Source: Cordilura impudica (taxonomy: Eukaryota; Arthropoda; Insecta; Diptera; Scathophagidae). Taken from it: a stretch of DNA of 64,000 nt. Positions 1 through 11,689 of the stretch are shown in pieces. The DNA lies in the NCBI GenBank assembly GCA_963682025.1, contig OY821518.1, positions 304,333,429-304,397,428 of the forward strand. Direction: 5' to 3'. A program made the translations under genes and the position numbers. The notes below the pieces were generated by a model. The model saw only the letters and a list, made by a program, of their open reading frames with translations. It had not been told where the DNA came from and ran no database searches. Positions within the stretch are counted from its first letter, which is position 1; the number at the start of each line of letters is the position of its first letter.

Positions 1-2430
1 TTTAATTAATAATTTTAATCCTCCTTTTGCAAGATAATAAAATCTTTAATACATATAAAATAGTATTTTCATTTACTTTTGTTGGCATTGCCAGAAATAT
101 TATTCTATATTGCAAACGGAACAATGAAGACCATAAAAATGTTTTGTTGTAAACTGAATTAGAATATGCATTACTCAAAGAGAAGATAAAAATATAAAAG
201 AAATGATTTTGAAACTAAATCCGTTCCATTAGCTTTTTTTTATAAGAACTTCATAAATAATTAATAACTTCCTTCCACAAAAATTAAGGGAAACAAACTG
301 GGTTTAGTTTGAGAAATAACTTACTTTAACATGAGTCCAACAATATAATATGTTGCATATATATCCTTAGATGAGCATGAGATAATCCTTTTGAATAATA
401 ATCCTAAAACACACAGACAGAAACCAGGACAGCAAAATAATGTTGATATTTAGATCGTCATATATTCCAAAAGTTATGACTTATTTTTATGACTTTATTT
501 GAAGGTTTATTACAAGTTTATTATTACACTTTTTTTATTTGGTTACGATTTCTTACATTCATCTTGCACTTTGCACTTTATGTTGCTCTATTGAGGATCT
601 GATATACGCGGTAATAAAAACATTTATTTATTTTTTTTTGTGAAGACAATAAAAACGAACTACACTTTTAAATAGATATTCACATTTTTTTTATACTGAG
701 TTTATTTTAGTTGTTGAAGTAACGGCGTTGTATTTATCTAAAGTTAGCACACTTTAAATGAAAGGCGAACACGCTTAAAAATTGTGTCATACGATTATAA
801 CCGATTTTATTTAATTTTATTTTTTTTTTTTTAATAAAATATTTTTGATTTCGAAATTATATTTTGCAATTTTAAAATTTTTTTTTTAATAAAATTTTTT
901 TAATAATATTTTTTTTAGATAAATTACACTTTAGAACAAATTATATGTTTCCACAATTTAATTCGAAAATAATTATATATTATTTTTTTCTTATTAAAAA
1001 TATTTTTTTTTTTATTTATTTCTTTTTTTAATTACACTTTATTAAATATTTATCCTTTCTTTTCAAAGAATTTAACCGGTTTATACGAAACACATGTTAA
1101 CTCGTTTAACATCACTTAAAAACTAACGTTTGCTACTCACGCACTTTCTTACAAAGCTCTCATATAACCAAATATTTTACAAACCACTTACAATATACGA
1201 ATCATCCTTATATTTACGAGCATTTTCAAAATGAACCCCAAAAACAAAAACAAAAATAGAGAGAGCTTAACTCACTCATATCTGTATAAACAATACAAAG
1301 CTATTCGTGAAAAAAAAAATAAATAACGGAAGGAAATCATTACAAATTCACCTCTAAATGAGCATTTGTTTCTCCAAAACTAAGATTTGTCACATACTAA
1401 TCTTTATGTTATTTAAATTCTTCTTTTACGAACTACCGAGCGTACGTACGACCTCGTTGCTGCATTAACGGCACAAGAATGACTGACTAAACCAGTTGGG
1501 TGTAATACAAGACTCAAATATACACTTATGCAGTTGGTGGTGAGATACATAAAATAATTATAAATGTTTCAGTTACATGTTGCTTATATTAGCTCTATGT
1601 TTATAAATAAGATGTTTTATTATAAACATTTGAGCGTTAAAGTTTTCTTTTGAGAATACAATTTTTTTCTGAAATATATATATATTTTTTTTTTTTGGGT
1701 AAGTTTAAGTTATCTTGTATTGAAATTTTATTCTTAACAAAAAATTAACATCACACCACCTTAAGTTGACACACAAAAACAACATCAAAACAAAATAAAA
1801 AAGCAGCTTACAGGGGACAAAAGAAAGGAAATTACTTTTAACAAACTTAACCAACCACATTATAACAAAACTCTTTAAGACTGAATTTCCGTCCATCGGT
1901 GTCTGTCCAATAAGCAGACAAGTGTAAAAATCTCAAATGTGGGAGTTTAATGTTTGTGTATTCTTTAAAAATATCAAACAAAAGATTTCATTGAAATTGT
2001 TTATTAATTTTAAATTTATCATAATTTCAATAAACAAAAAGTTTAACAATTACTAATGGTTTTTACAACTTAACTAACGAGTGAGTGTGTAAGCATTGAT
2101 TGAATACTTATAAAAAGAAAAAACAGAATGAACCTTTTTTTCGACAAAATTACTTGTTATTTTAAAATACTCATAAAAACATTATGGAGGGTATAAATAT
2201 GTTATGTGTATAATGATTTCTTTTATTTAAGCAATATAAAAATTTGAAAAAAAAAATATATAAATTTTTAACATACTCATTAAACAATTGCAATATAAAA
2301 TCTATTTGTTATACCTATTTCTATGTATAGAAATTTGTATACATCTTTCGAAGAAAAATCATCACGATATTTAACAATAAAAAAATAGAAATTAAAGTGG
2401 CACTTCTTTGTGTTGGACAACTATCGTATT
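1..2430. other. AT-rich noncoding DNA, no gene seen
   Basis: This stretch is long A/T runs and simple AT sequence. The one short open frame here (minus strand, 1705-1896) has no recognisable domain and unconvincing composition. I see no RNA gene, no element ends and no repeat shared with the rest of the window. Confidence 0.6.
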
Positions 2431-2504
2431 AACCCTTTCCAGCCTAGTGATTTCAAATGGGAACATTAAGAAAATTTACGTTGTAAAGAAAAGCTTCATT
2501 TTAA

Positions 2505-2762
2505 TAAAATATCCTTTTTTAAGAAAAGGGCCTTTTGCAAGAAAAGGTACTTTTTAAAGAAATTTTACTGTTTTAAGAAAATTCACTTTTTTAAGATACG
2601 GTACTTTTTTAAAGAATTTCTTTTGTTTAAGAAAATGTTCTTTTTAAGAAAATGTACTTTTTAAAGAAAATGTAATTTTTTTAAGAAAAAATACTTGTTT
2701 AAGAAAATTAATTTTTTTAAGAAAATGTTATTTCAAGGTTACTTTTTGAAGAAAATCTACGG
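2505..2762. repeat. Degenerate minisatellite, unit about 18-22 bp
   Basis: About a dozen imperfect units of the form TTTTTTAAGAAAATGTAC follow one another, with variation in the T run and in the last bases. The array lies shortly after a TTAACCCTTTCC motif at about 2430 and is followed by CTACGGTTAA. That could be a piggyBac-like MITE frame around an expanded interior, but the inverted match is too short to claim it. Confidence 0.7.
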
Positions 2763-3289
2763 TTAATTCTTCATCTGCAATGTCACAAAAGAAACTTGTC
2801 CTATATTGGCCACCATAACCACTTTATTCAAAATATATACTTATTATCTTATTTTCCTATTTTCTACAAAACATACTCGTACAAGTCTCAACGTTAAATT
2901 ACAATTTACATCTTCTTGGAATTTCGTAATTATATAGAAGTCTTCGAGTTATTGGTATTAGTAAAGCCTCTATACTTAATGGTATACTTACATAATATGA
3001 ATTTGATTTTTATTTTTCACAGCAAAATTAAATATACTTGATATCCATGATTTTACTTACACTGTTTTTCATCTTGTCTTTATTACAGTCTTGAAGATAT
3101 TTACAACAAAATAAAAATAACAAAAAATAAGCGAAACCAGCATTTACAAATGTCACACTTCGATGTTTATTTTAAAGGGGAGTAAATTAAAAAAAAAATT
3201 TTTTTTAATGGTGGATTTTGTTGTACCTATTGAATTATTTTCCAATATATGATAACAAAAAATAGAATAATTTTGAATTTGCCTAAGGT

Positions 3290-3983
3290 TTGTTATAAGC
3301 TGCACCACTATGTGGTGAGGGCAGTATTAGTTAGTGCTGCTGTTTGTAACTACCAAAAATATCTGACCGTCCTTGCGTCTGGTTGTCTGTCTGTCTGTCT
3401 GTCTGTCTATTCTTCCATCTGTGTACCCTTGTAAGCTTTGTAATCAAACTTCAGATCGCAAATATGAATATATATTCCCGAAAGCGTCCGTCACCCTTAG
3501 GACGATTGCTATTGAAATTGGTGAAATTCTGCTCATGATCAGACCTAGTCCCCATATAAACGATCCCTAGAGATCGATTTATATTGCGCTAAGGTCCAAA
3601 TTATCCTATAAATCTCGGCTAAATTTGGTTTGTGCGTGATTATTATCACCATTAATTAGTACCCCAGATCAAGGTGATTCTCGATACTCACTAAAATCTG
3701 CATAAATACAAAAGTATTCTACAGATTTTTCTTATTTTTCTTTTTTTCAATAATTAAGTGAATTAATTCTGTGCATTTTTCGAACTACTCCCCATATAAA
3801 AATAGCATCCGATATGATAATTATCAAATCGGCAGGCAACAAATTTATAGCATGACAAACAGATTTGATTTATGTTTATTTTCTATATCACATTAGCTGA
3901 ACATAAGACCTTTCTCTAACCCCATGGTTCAGTGCATCGTATAATCGGTACAGACCGACAATATATTTCTTACTTGTTTTTTT
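3290..3983 (+). mobile_element. DINE-1-like interspersed element, diverged near-full copy
   Basis: It follows the same order of blocks as the other copies in the window. These are a CCACTATGTGG start with a short inverted repeat, a TTTGTAACTACCAAAAATAT block, a GTCTGTCTGTC run, CTTTGTAATCAAACT, repeated CCCCATATAAA blocks, a degraded hairpin (CGGTACAGACCG) and the TTCTTACTTG end. Drosophila DINE-1 elements share the TATACCC start with subterminal inverted repeat and the GTCCGTC run, so a Helitron/Helentron-derived nonautonomous element is the best assignment; the assignment is inference. Confidence 0.75.
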
Positions 3984-3989
3984 ACCTCA

Positions 3990-5845
3990 ATTATGTGTCA
4001 ACAAAATAAACAAAATTTTTTATACAAAATAATTTTTGGCGAAAAATTAGTTAACAGAATACAATTTGTAGGCATAAGGTGTTGACGGTATTCAACCCAC
4101 TTTTTTAAAAATGCTCCTTCCATATATCTTACCGGTGATAACCCACATATTTAATAAAATAATCATGACGAGCACCTACCCCTACAGATGGAAACAGGCA
4201 AAAGTTCTTCCAATACCAAAATCGTCCTTCGAGTATCGACCAATTGTCATATTACCGTACCTGTCAAAGGCTTTTGAAAAACTGCTACATAAGCAAATAA
4301 CTAATTATATCAATGATAATAATCTTCTTACTTGTAAACAATCCGGTTTTCGTGCCAAGCATAGTTGTATTACAGCTCTTACTGATGTGGCTGAAGATCT
4401 TAGAAAAGAACTAGATGATGGCTGTATGGCAATGTTGGTCTTACTAGACCACTCAAAGGCTTTTGACACAGTTGATCACACTATTCTGATTCAAAAACTA
4501 GAAAAGATCATGCACTTTTCCCCAACATCTTCCAAATTGATATACTCATATCTTCATGGTCGAGTACAGTATGTAGAAATCAACTCATCAATAACTTCAA
4601 ATTTCCTTCCCATCTCTAGGGGGTACCACAAGGTTCCATTCTTGGACCTCTTCTCTTTTCCATTTATGCAACTGCTTTGCCAGACCAGCTGATGCACTGC
4701 AACATTAGAATGTATGCTGACGATGTTCAATTGTACATAAGCAGTAAAAAGGAGCAATTTGAAGAATGTACGCGAAAATTAAATGATGACTTAGAACGTG
4801 TTTCTTTTTGGGCATCTGTAAATGGCCTAAGTCTAAATCCAAAAAAAAAAACAAAATGCATTTTACTACGTAAGCGAACGCAGAAAGTTGTCGAAATACC
4901 CAACATTTATATTAATAACCAAAAAATAGAAACAGCCAATAAAGCCAAAAATCTAGGAGTAATTTTTAATAATACATTAAGCTGGTCGGATCATGTTACA
5001 AACGCGTGTGGAAAAACCTTCTCGATGCTATGAACTCTATGGCCAACTCAACATTGCACCCCTTTTAAAATCAGATTGCTGCTCGCGAAAACGTATTTGA
5101 TACCTATTTTAATGTACGCCTGTGAAATTTTTTCAAGTTGCGGTGCAAATAGCAAATCGAGACTAAACATAACGTTAATAATATTCCAAGGTACGTTTTT
5201 GGCCGTAAGTTTTATGGTAACTATGAACATATTGCCCCCTATGCAAAGAAAATTTTTGGTGTCCAGCTTGATGACCTGATGAAGATTAGAACTCTAATTT
5301 TTTATACAAAATTATAACCACTCGTGAGCCTAATCATCTGTATAATCGAATCACTTTCAGCCGACACAGGAGAAATAATACCATAATTCAAATAAGACAT
5401 CATACGCTAATATCAAATTGGCAATTTTACATTAACGCAATTCGTCTTTGGAATATTATCCCACCAATTATTAGGGCAACCAGCAACGCGTTACACTTTA
5501 AGAAAAGAATTTTTGAGTATTATTCTTAATATTTTTACTTCAAAATTAAATCACACATTAATAAATTTTTTATTTTTTGTTTTTATTAATTGTTATTTAA
5601 TAACTTTCCAATGTTTAATAACTGTTACATTGTATGACTCTATCTATCATGATATTTATAAATATGTTTAAAATTATCTTATAACATTATTTTATTTTTA
5701 TTTTTCGCTCTGTTTTTATTTTTATACTTCAAAATAACTTAAATTTAACAATGTCTGTACTTCTACTACTTTAAGACTCATGTTTTGCTGTAGATGTTAC
5801 CAAAATGAAATAAATAAATAAAAAAAAAAAATATATATAAAAAAT
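3990..5845 (+). mobile_element. 5'-truncated non-LTR retrotransposon (LINE)
   Basis: It begins just downstream of the DINE-1-like copy, contains only the reverse transcriptase part of ORF2, and ends in an A-rich (ATAAA) tail at about 5808-5845. A short 5'-truncated copy with an A-rich 3' tail is what target-primed reverse transcription leaves. No endonuclease domain is present in the copy. Confidence 0.8.
4078..5529 (+). pseudogene. LINE ORF2 reverse transcriptase, frameshifted
   Basis: The product would be the reverse transcriptase that copies LINE RNA at its insertion site. The frame opens at 4078 with GVDGIQPTFLKM. Visible motifs are the YRPIVILPYLSKAFEKLL fingers motif, KQSGFR, and HSKAFDTVDH with the first catalytic aspartate. 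A frameshift falls near 4620-4690, where a GVPQGS-type motif should be. The second frame (4677-5033) carries the catalytic YADD box and a [14 protein letters not shown] thumb. Further frameshifts near 5030 and 5160-5280 precede a C-terminus ending around 5529 in an LWNIIPP motif. An upstream frame from about 4040 looks like the same protein displaced by a small indel near 4075. No RNase H or Cys-His motif is seen. The jockey/CR1 side of the LINE tree fits best; the exact clade is uncertain. Confidence 0.85.
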
Positions 5846-6067
5846 AAATTAATTTTAATCGATATTTAAGGTTTATGGTTTTAAAACAAATAGAAAACCA
5901 TGATGAAAATATTTTCGTGAAAAAAGAGATATTTTGATAAAAGATTATCATATAAAATCTTTTTGAAAAATATAAAAATTATTTGAGATTGCTCAACAAT
6001 ATTGAAACATTACACATTTACAATTATCATGATTAAATTCCCTGCCCAAATAGCTTAATTAGCTTAA

Positions 6068-6606
6068 GGGCCATTATTACAACTTGCCAATAGCTAAATT
6101 TAGGATGTTTTCGGGCAGATTATTAGTTTTTCGTTATTACAACTATACTTTAAGCTAAAAGTGACCGATAAGCTAAAGGGAAGATATTGTTGCCTTTAAC
6201 TTTTAACGTGAGGTTTATGTATATAATGTTGCCACATTTTCTGATCTATGAAGAAGAAATTCACACCAATTTAGTGTTGTACAGAAATTTATTTCCATAT
6301 ACTTAAATATATACTTGTATATTTTTTTTTAAAAAGTTTTATTATTATGCAACTTATAATAAAGGTTTTTAGTGTTTATTCTATTGTTTGTTTGCGAACA
6401 AATATAGGAACGTTGCCACTACGTATTTTATAAAGCAATTCATTTGTTTAAAAGTAATCGGTGTTTCCTTTGGGGTTGCCACAATATCAAAAATATTAAT
6501 TTTATTTTACTGGGAAGTTGTAACAACGAAATGAAGTTAAAGGTAACTTTAGCTAAAGTTACCTTTATCTAACATTTACTGTAAAGGTAATTTGTAATAA
6601 TGGTCC
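6068..6606. mobile_element. Harbinger-like MITE
   Basis: The ends are inverted: GGGCCATTATTACAA at the left and the complement of GGACCATTATTACAA at the right (14 of 15 bases). The element is flanked by TAA on both sides (6065-6067 and 6607-6609). A 3-bp TAA/TWA duplication with GG-starting ends is the hallmark of PIF/Harbinger. The interior is noncoding and has a perfect 30-bp palindrome at 6538-6567. Confidence 0.65.
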
Positions 6607-6609
6607 TAA

Positions 6610-7035
6610 ATATATTTTCGCTGAAGACAAGCAGTTATTGTTTATAAAGAAGTTTTATATAAAATTATATTTTTATTTTATATATTTTATAATTTGTTTT
6701 CACGTTAAAATAATTTTGTTGGAAAACCATTAAATGTTTGTTTAAAATTTGAATAGACTTTTAGAGCTTTAAGTGACTTAACTGAATAAATTACATTATT
6801 ATAAAATAGTAAACAAATTAAAATTACATGAATAAATTAAAGGGCAAATCGGATAAGACTCCCATTAATTTTCTTTCTAGAAGAATTACTTTAAATATTT
6901 TTTTTTATCTTTTTTTTATATTTCTAGCTATCTAGTTATCTTTTATTTAACATATAAGCTGACGTATTAAATATAAATTTGTAGAAAATACTTTACAGTT
7001 AAAAAATGTTCTTCAATTAACATAATTATTCAAAA
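6610..7035. other. Noncoding, nothing recognised
   Basis: AT-rich unique-looking sequence between the Harbinger-like MITE and the Helitron end. No open frame, repeat unit or RNA signal is visible. Confidence 0.5.
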
Positions 7036-7145
7036 CTAGATGTAACCCGGTGGCATCGCTACCCACTCACCTCCACCCCCGCATCGTAAATATAGGGGTC
7101 ACGCAAAGTCCCAAGGCTCTCACTATTACAGTACTCCAGATATAT

Positions 7146-7177
7146 CGTCGCCGCTATGCCAGAAGGTGCTATATCCA
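7146..7177. repeat. Left terminal inverted repeat of the 4-bp-TSD transposon
   Basis: It begins CGTCGCCGCTATGCCAGAAG and matches the complement of 9870-9901 at 26 of 32 positions. The mismatches cluster at positions 5-9. Confidence 0.8.
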
Positions 7178-7518
7178 CTTTTGCTCATTTTGAGAAAATT
7201 GCAAAATACTATTGAAACGGCTAGCTAAAATTCAAATTATTTTGAAATGCAGTTTTATTTCAAATTATATGTAGTTAATACTTGCCTAAAATTATACATA
7301 CTGTGTCAGATGAAAACTTTACACCATCATTGGATTACTGTAAAAATTGGATATAGCACTTTTTGGCATATTATTGGTTTATTAATGTTACACAAAAGAA
7401 TGGATATAGAACCCTGGTAATTCTCTAAAAACACACTTTTCAAATAACATTTATTTGAAAACAAGGAATGTTAACGAAAAACAAATCTAGTAATATTAAT
7501 GAACAAAAGATTGAAAAA

Positions 7519-9454
7519 TTAATTATCCTCTGATTCGGAATTCGATTCAACGGTTTCATTTCCAATTGGCAATGAGCTGAAAGAAAGAATTTTTTAACTT
7601 TGGTTTTTGCACTAAATACTAAAAGACATGTTTCTCACTCAATCCAAGCATGGAATTCCTGTGGAATAAGCTTTTGAGCACATAAACTTTGCAAGTCCCG
7701 TTTTTTGGCTACTGTTATAGGCAGGAGATGTTCGTAAAGTAATGGCCAAATAATAGCTGGCCTTCCTCTGACTTTACGCACTTCAACACTAAAAAACAAA
7801 AATAAAAACTATACTTGTAAATAAACTCACTGATTTATAAGCAAATGAATTGTTTTCGTACTTTATATTCTTGTTCATCATGGTTGTATTTAACACCAAT
7901 TTGCCCAGGCATCGATTTGCAAAACATCAATGATTTTATATTCAACCAATTCAATTTTTCTCCGTCATTGAACACAATAACTTTTTTCATTGATCTGGCA
8001 CTGACCAATTTTAAAACAATGAAATCACTATGTGACATTCGTACCACATGGTATGGAACAGTTTTTGGTCGAATGTTCAATAGCAGAATGCATACTGTCG
8101 ACGTCCATTTGAGTGTGGCCCACTTCTAGAAAATTTTGTTTGATGATTTCAATGGGAGATTCTTGTACTAACTGAAGCAACATTGCAGCAACATAACGAT
8201 TGCGGTTCTGCCCACTACAATTATCAGACCACAAAACAATTTTTCGGTACCCTTTTTGCATTTCTCCTTCAATGAATGTTTTCACACAAGATCTGATTTC
8301 ACTACTTCCTCTTTTGCCATCAACTTCAGACCAAATGTAGCAAGTTCCATCACGAGTTGCTTCATTATAAACAGTTAAGTTGTATACACATAGTTTTCTT
8401 TTGTAATAGAATGGGCTTGCTTCAGCCTGTGGTATCTGCAAAACTGATTGCAAATCCATGGTAGCAACTATCAACTCTTTATTCATTGCACAACTTTCGA
8501 TGTCTGATCTCATTGCAGCACGCCTTAATTCTTTTCGTTTAATGTGTGCTTCGAAATCAGATTTTTGTTCTTCTGACGGTTCATGTTCTAATCCTGACCA
8601 AAAACTTGTTTGTACTTTTCATAACTGACTTTTGCAGAATCTGTTCCTGCTGCTTTTTCTTTGAAAAGATCAAACATTTTCGAAATACTTAAACCACTGC
8701 TTAAATACAATCTTTTTGATGATTTTCGGCAATTGTGTGACTCTATTGGTGGGAAAGATTCAATATGATTCTTGATGGCAGCAATTACCTCTGGCTTCAT
8801 TTTGTTGTGAGGTTCATGTTTTCCTCTTTGATCTTCGCCCAAAAATTCACCAGTGTTTGATCGATCTTTGTTTGCCAAAGCAATGGGCTTGTACGAAATT
8901 GCAAGGGTCGCACAGAAGAATTCACGGCACACTTTTAAATTTTCATTGTTTTTTTGGTAAAACGTATTCATAAGCCAAATTCTTCGGAAATTTACTTCTT
9001 TTTCGGATCTTCTTCTTTTCACTGGAATGGCTTTGGTAAATTTCAGGAGGAAGTTGCGTTTAGCTTTAAAGGTATCTCTTTTTTTCCAATAATCATTGAA
9101 TATTTCCAGACTATCTTCCTCTGTAAATAAACTGCACTTGTAATTCGTTGGTTCTTTGTGAGAGTGATTTATCAAAGGATTCATCAACTTCGCCATTTTC
9201 ATCTTTCCTTTTTCATCCAAATGCTTTTCACCCCGAGAACACGCCTTTTTTCTTAGATTATTCTTCCATTCTTCAGGCTTCCGCTGCTTCCATCTTGAAA
9301 GTTTTTTACTTGGACCGGGCACATCTACAAGGACAAGGACAGTTTAATTGACATAAACTACTGTTAATTTCAGAAAAGTAATACCTACCCTCATCACTTT
9401 CATTTAGCTGTCCTATGGTAGCTTCTTCTAACTCTATTTCTATTGATTCATCAC
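7519..9454 (-). pseudogene. Multi-exon transposase-like gene (DUF7869-type motifs), frameshifted
   Basis: Inferred exons on the minus strand are 9454-9389, 9324-7831, 7788-7639 and 7576-7519, with GT-AG introns of 64, 42 and 62 bp. The acidic first exon joins in frame to VPGPSKKLSRWK, followed by a basic N-terminal region. The core has MDLQSVLQIP, then LWSDNCSGQNRNR, then GHTQMDVDSMHSAIE. This Asp...Asp...His/Glu order suits an RNase-H-fold transposase and resembles a family I know as DUF7869 (from memory, unchecked). The last exons give LPITVAKKRDLQSL and a short acidic tail ending in TAA at 7521-7519. Frameshifts fall near 8590-8600 (TAG after VFGQD) and near 8056-8090. A Cys-rich segment that relatives appear to have before the MDLQ motif is missing at the first break. 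The true start codon is not resolved: an ATG at 9489 is out of frame. It is probably the element's own transposase, recently broken. Confidence 0.65.
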
Positions 9455-9869
9455 CTGTCAGATACAGAACAGAGATCTAAGCCGTCCATAATTATCGGCG
9501 GCGGCGGCTCGACCTAAAAATTAGTCGGCGGCGGCTTACTAATTGTGAATTGTTATTACGAAACCAAAAACCAGAAAAAAAATTAATTTTGAGGAAAAAC
9601 TTAAAACTATAAATTCTTAAAACAACGAATGATTTTGCCCGTTTTACCCGGTTTTACAATGCTTATGGCGCTTTTCTTCTTCCAAAATTGGTATGGCAAA
9701 AAGTTCTACATCCACATAGCACCTTTTGGCATACCAAGGAAGACAAAAAGGATATAGAACTTTGCTTGTTATAGAACCAAAAATTAAAACAAGGATGTAG
9801 GACTTTTTGGCAGAACACAGAATGGTTTGTGAAACATTAATATACTAATAACTCTAATATTGTGAATTT

Positions 9870-9901
9870 TGGATGTAGCACCTTTTGGCATACCACAGAC
9901 G
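9870..9901. repeat. Right terminal inverted repeat of the 4-bp-TSD transposon
   Basis: It reads TGGATGTAGCACCTTTTGGC and then on to GACG, and pairs with 7146-7177. The inner half (GCACCTTTTGGCATA) recurs as a subterminal motif at about 9710-9735. Confidence 0.8.
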
Positions 9902-10712
9902 ATATGATATTTATTATTTACTTTGCATGGGGGTGCGAAGCCCTTTGTCCGATCCCGCCCATTTTTTGCCTGACTACTCACGTTAATAAAAGATGACGTA
10001 AACCAACTTGTAAAGCTGTCTCTGTCATAGTACTCGAGACATATGATATTGAGTAATTAATTTGTATGGGAGGTACCACGCCCCCTTATCGGAGCCCGCC
10101 CATTTGCAAAGCTCTTCCTATCATAGTACTAAATATATATGATATTAAAAATCTATTTTGTATAGGAGGTGCCACGCCCAATATAAATATGAAAAAAATT
10201 ATAGCCTATAGCACTTCCCATAGCCGCTGTAAGACTATGAAAATTTCAGGAAGATTAGATCAGTAGTTACGGAGATTACCTCCTACAAACAAACACACAA
10301 TACCTCCTTATTATATTAGTATGGATTTTAAGTCAAACGGAAAATCAGACAACTAAAGTAGGCTTTGATTTTTTTTTTAATTCTACATGTGTAATAAAGT
10401 GGACGCTTAGAGACAAAAAAAAAAAACGGATCCAACAGGCTTTAAAGGGAAAAACTGCGTATTTACATATTTTAATTTTTTGAAGATTGAATAATGGATT
10501 ATTTATTTCATATACACGTTATAGTACAACATTTGAAGTATCTTTAAAAAATTTCAATAAAAAATTTTAATTAATAAGCCATGACAGCGAATCGCCGTAG
10601 GTGCCTCTCAAAAAAGTTGTTTTGCGGTGAACATCATAACTGGTTACCAGATCATGTGAAATAAAAAAATCGCAATTCGTTTAAAAGGTGATATGTTTCC
10701 CGAGGTAATATT

Positions 10713-11278
10713 TATACCCTATACCACTATGTGGTTTGGGTATAATGACTTTGTTTGTGCTGCTGTTTGTAACTACCAAAAATATTTGACCTAGACCCAT
10801 TTTTTATTATACCGATCAGCTCAGAATCACTTTCTGAGTCCTTTCAGCGATGTCCGTCCGTCCGTCTGTGTGTCCATGTAAACCTTGTAATCAAACTACA
10901 GGTGGTCGCAAATATGAATATATTTTGCTGAATAATCTTAGTCATAGGCCCCATATAAAGCTGCTTCCCGATCTTCACTTAAATCTATAAAAAAAAGCAA
11001 AAATATTGTACAGATCTTTCTCAAATTTGGTTCGTATATATTTTTTCAAAATATAAGTGTTTTTACCAAATATGGTCAGGATCGGTTCATATTTCGACCT
11101 AGTCCCCATATAAATATAGCAGCCGGTATAAACTTTTTCATATCTGCAGCCAAAAAAATTAATAACAATGGCACTCAAATGGTTTATGCTTATTTTCTAT
11201 ATCCAATTAGTTGGACTGAAGAGATAGGGTGTCTAAACCATGGAATAGGCCTAGGCCGACTATAATTTTCTTACTTGT
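10713..11278 (+). mobile_element. DINE-1-like element with internal deletion
   Basis: It starts TATACCCTATACCACTATG and ends in CTAGGCCGAC and TATAATTTTCTTACTTG. Relative to the fuller copy at 32133-32907, a block is missing after AATATGAATATATTTTGCTG, where the sequence jumps to CTTAGTCATAGGCC. Confidence 0.85.
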
Positions 11279-11689
11279 TTTTTTTTTTTTTTTAATTTTT
11301 GGCAACATTTTGACGTGAAAAACACGATTTTTGCTATAAAATCGCGGTGAATTTGTTATTAAAAAATGGGGAAAAAATAAAAAACTTTTCGTGATTACCT
11401 GGTGATTTATATGTAGAAATATTATATAAAATTTCAAAAGAATCGGTCAAATAGATTTTGAGTTATGCTGTTCATGGGTTTAAAAAATGTTGTTTGCGAG
11501 AAAATCGATTTATAAACTGCTTTATATACGACATATCGTATGAGGGCCGGTCGTTTGAAACGCTGTATCTTCGTTAGTTTTGCTCCGATTTACTTGAAAT
11601 TTTTACACAACACTACATGTTTTTAAGGAAAAAAAAAAAAAAAACGTTTATAAGCCCTAAAGATTAGTCGGTACACTCAAAGCTTGCTA

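Larger units (their letters stand above)
7146..9901 (-). mobile_element. Complete TIR DNA transposon with 4-bp ATAT target duplication
   Basis: The 2,756-bp element has 32-bp inverted ends and is flanked by ATAT at 7142-7145 and 9902-9905. Removing it plus one ATAT restores the host Helitron unit CAGATATATGATATT, which occurs intact in other units of the window, so both borders are secure. It carries one multi-exon transposase-like gene on the minus strand. Subterminal copies of a motif like GGATATAGCACTTTTTGGCA occur in both ends. A 4-bp duplication would fit Sola-type superfamilies; that assignment is a guess. The (CGG)n-rich patch at 9498-9536 is unusual for this AT-rich DNA. Confidence 0.8.
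7036..10325 (-). mobile_element. Nonautonomous Helitron, interrupted by a DNA transposon
   Basis: Read on the minus strand the element starts TC (complement of 10324-10325) and ends CTAG (complement of 7036-7039). It lies between an A and a T with no target duplication, the canonical Helitron arrangement. A GC-rich hairpin (GGTGGC...GCTACC on the plus strand) sits about ten bases from the CTAG. The interior consists of roughly 140-bp units containing GGTGCCACGCCC and CCGATCCCGCCCATTTTT, with a CAAACAAACA tract near the TC end. The transposon at 7146-9901 splits one unit. Without it the Helitron is only about 0.5 kb. Confidence 0.8.

Noticed and set aside
2430..2780. piggyBac-like MITE (TTAACCC ... 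CGGTTAA)
   Set aside because: Beyond TTAACC the two ends do not pair convincingly.
8588..8600. A 12-bp GT...AG 'intron' at the first transposase frameshift
   Set aside because: Far too short for any spliceosomal intron; a deletion or frameshift is the simpler reading.
9455..9489. ATG at 9489 (minus) as start of the transposase, with a donor at GACAG|GTGATG
   Set aside because: Its frame and phase do not join to the VPGPSKK exon; the acceptor reading at 9455 keeps the frame instead.
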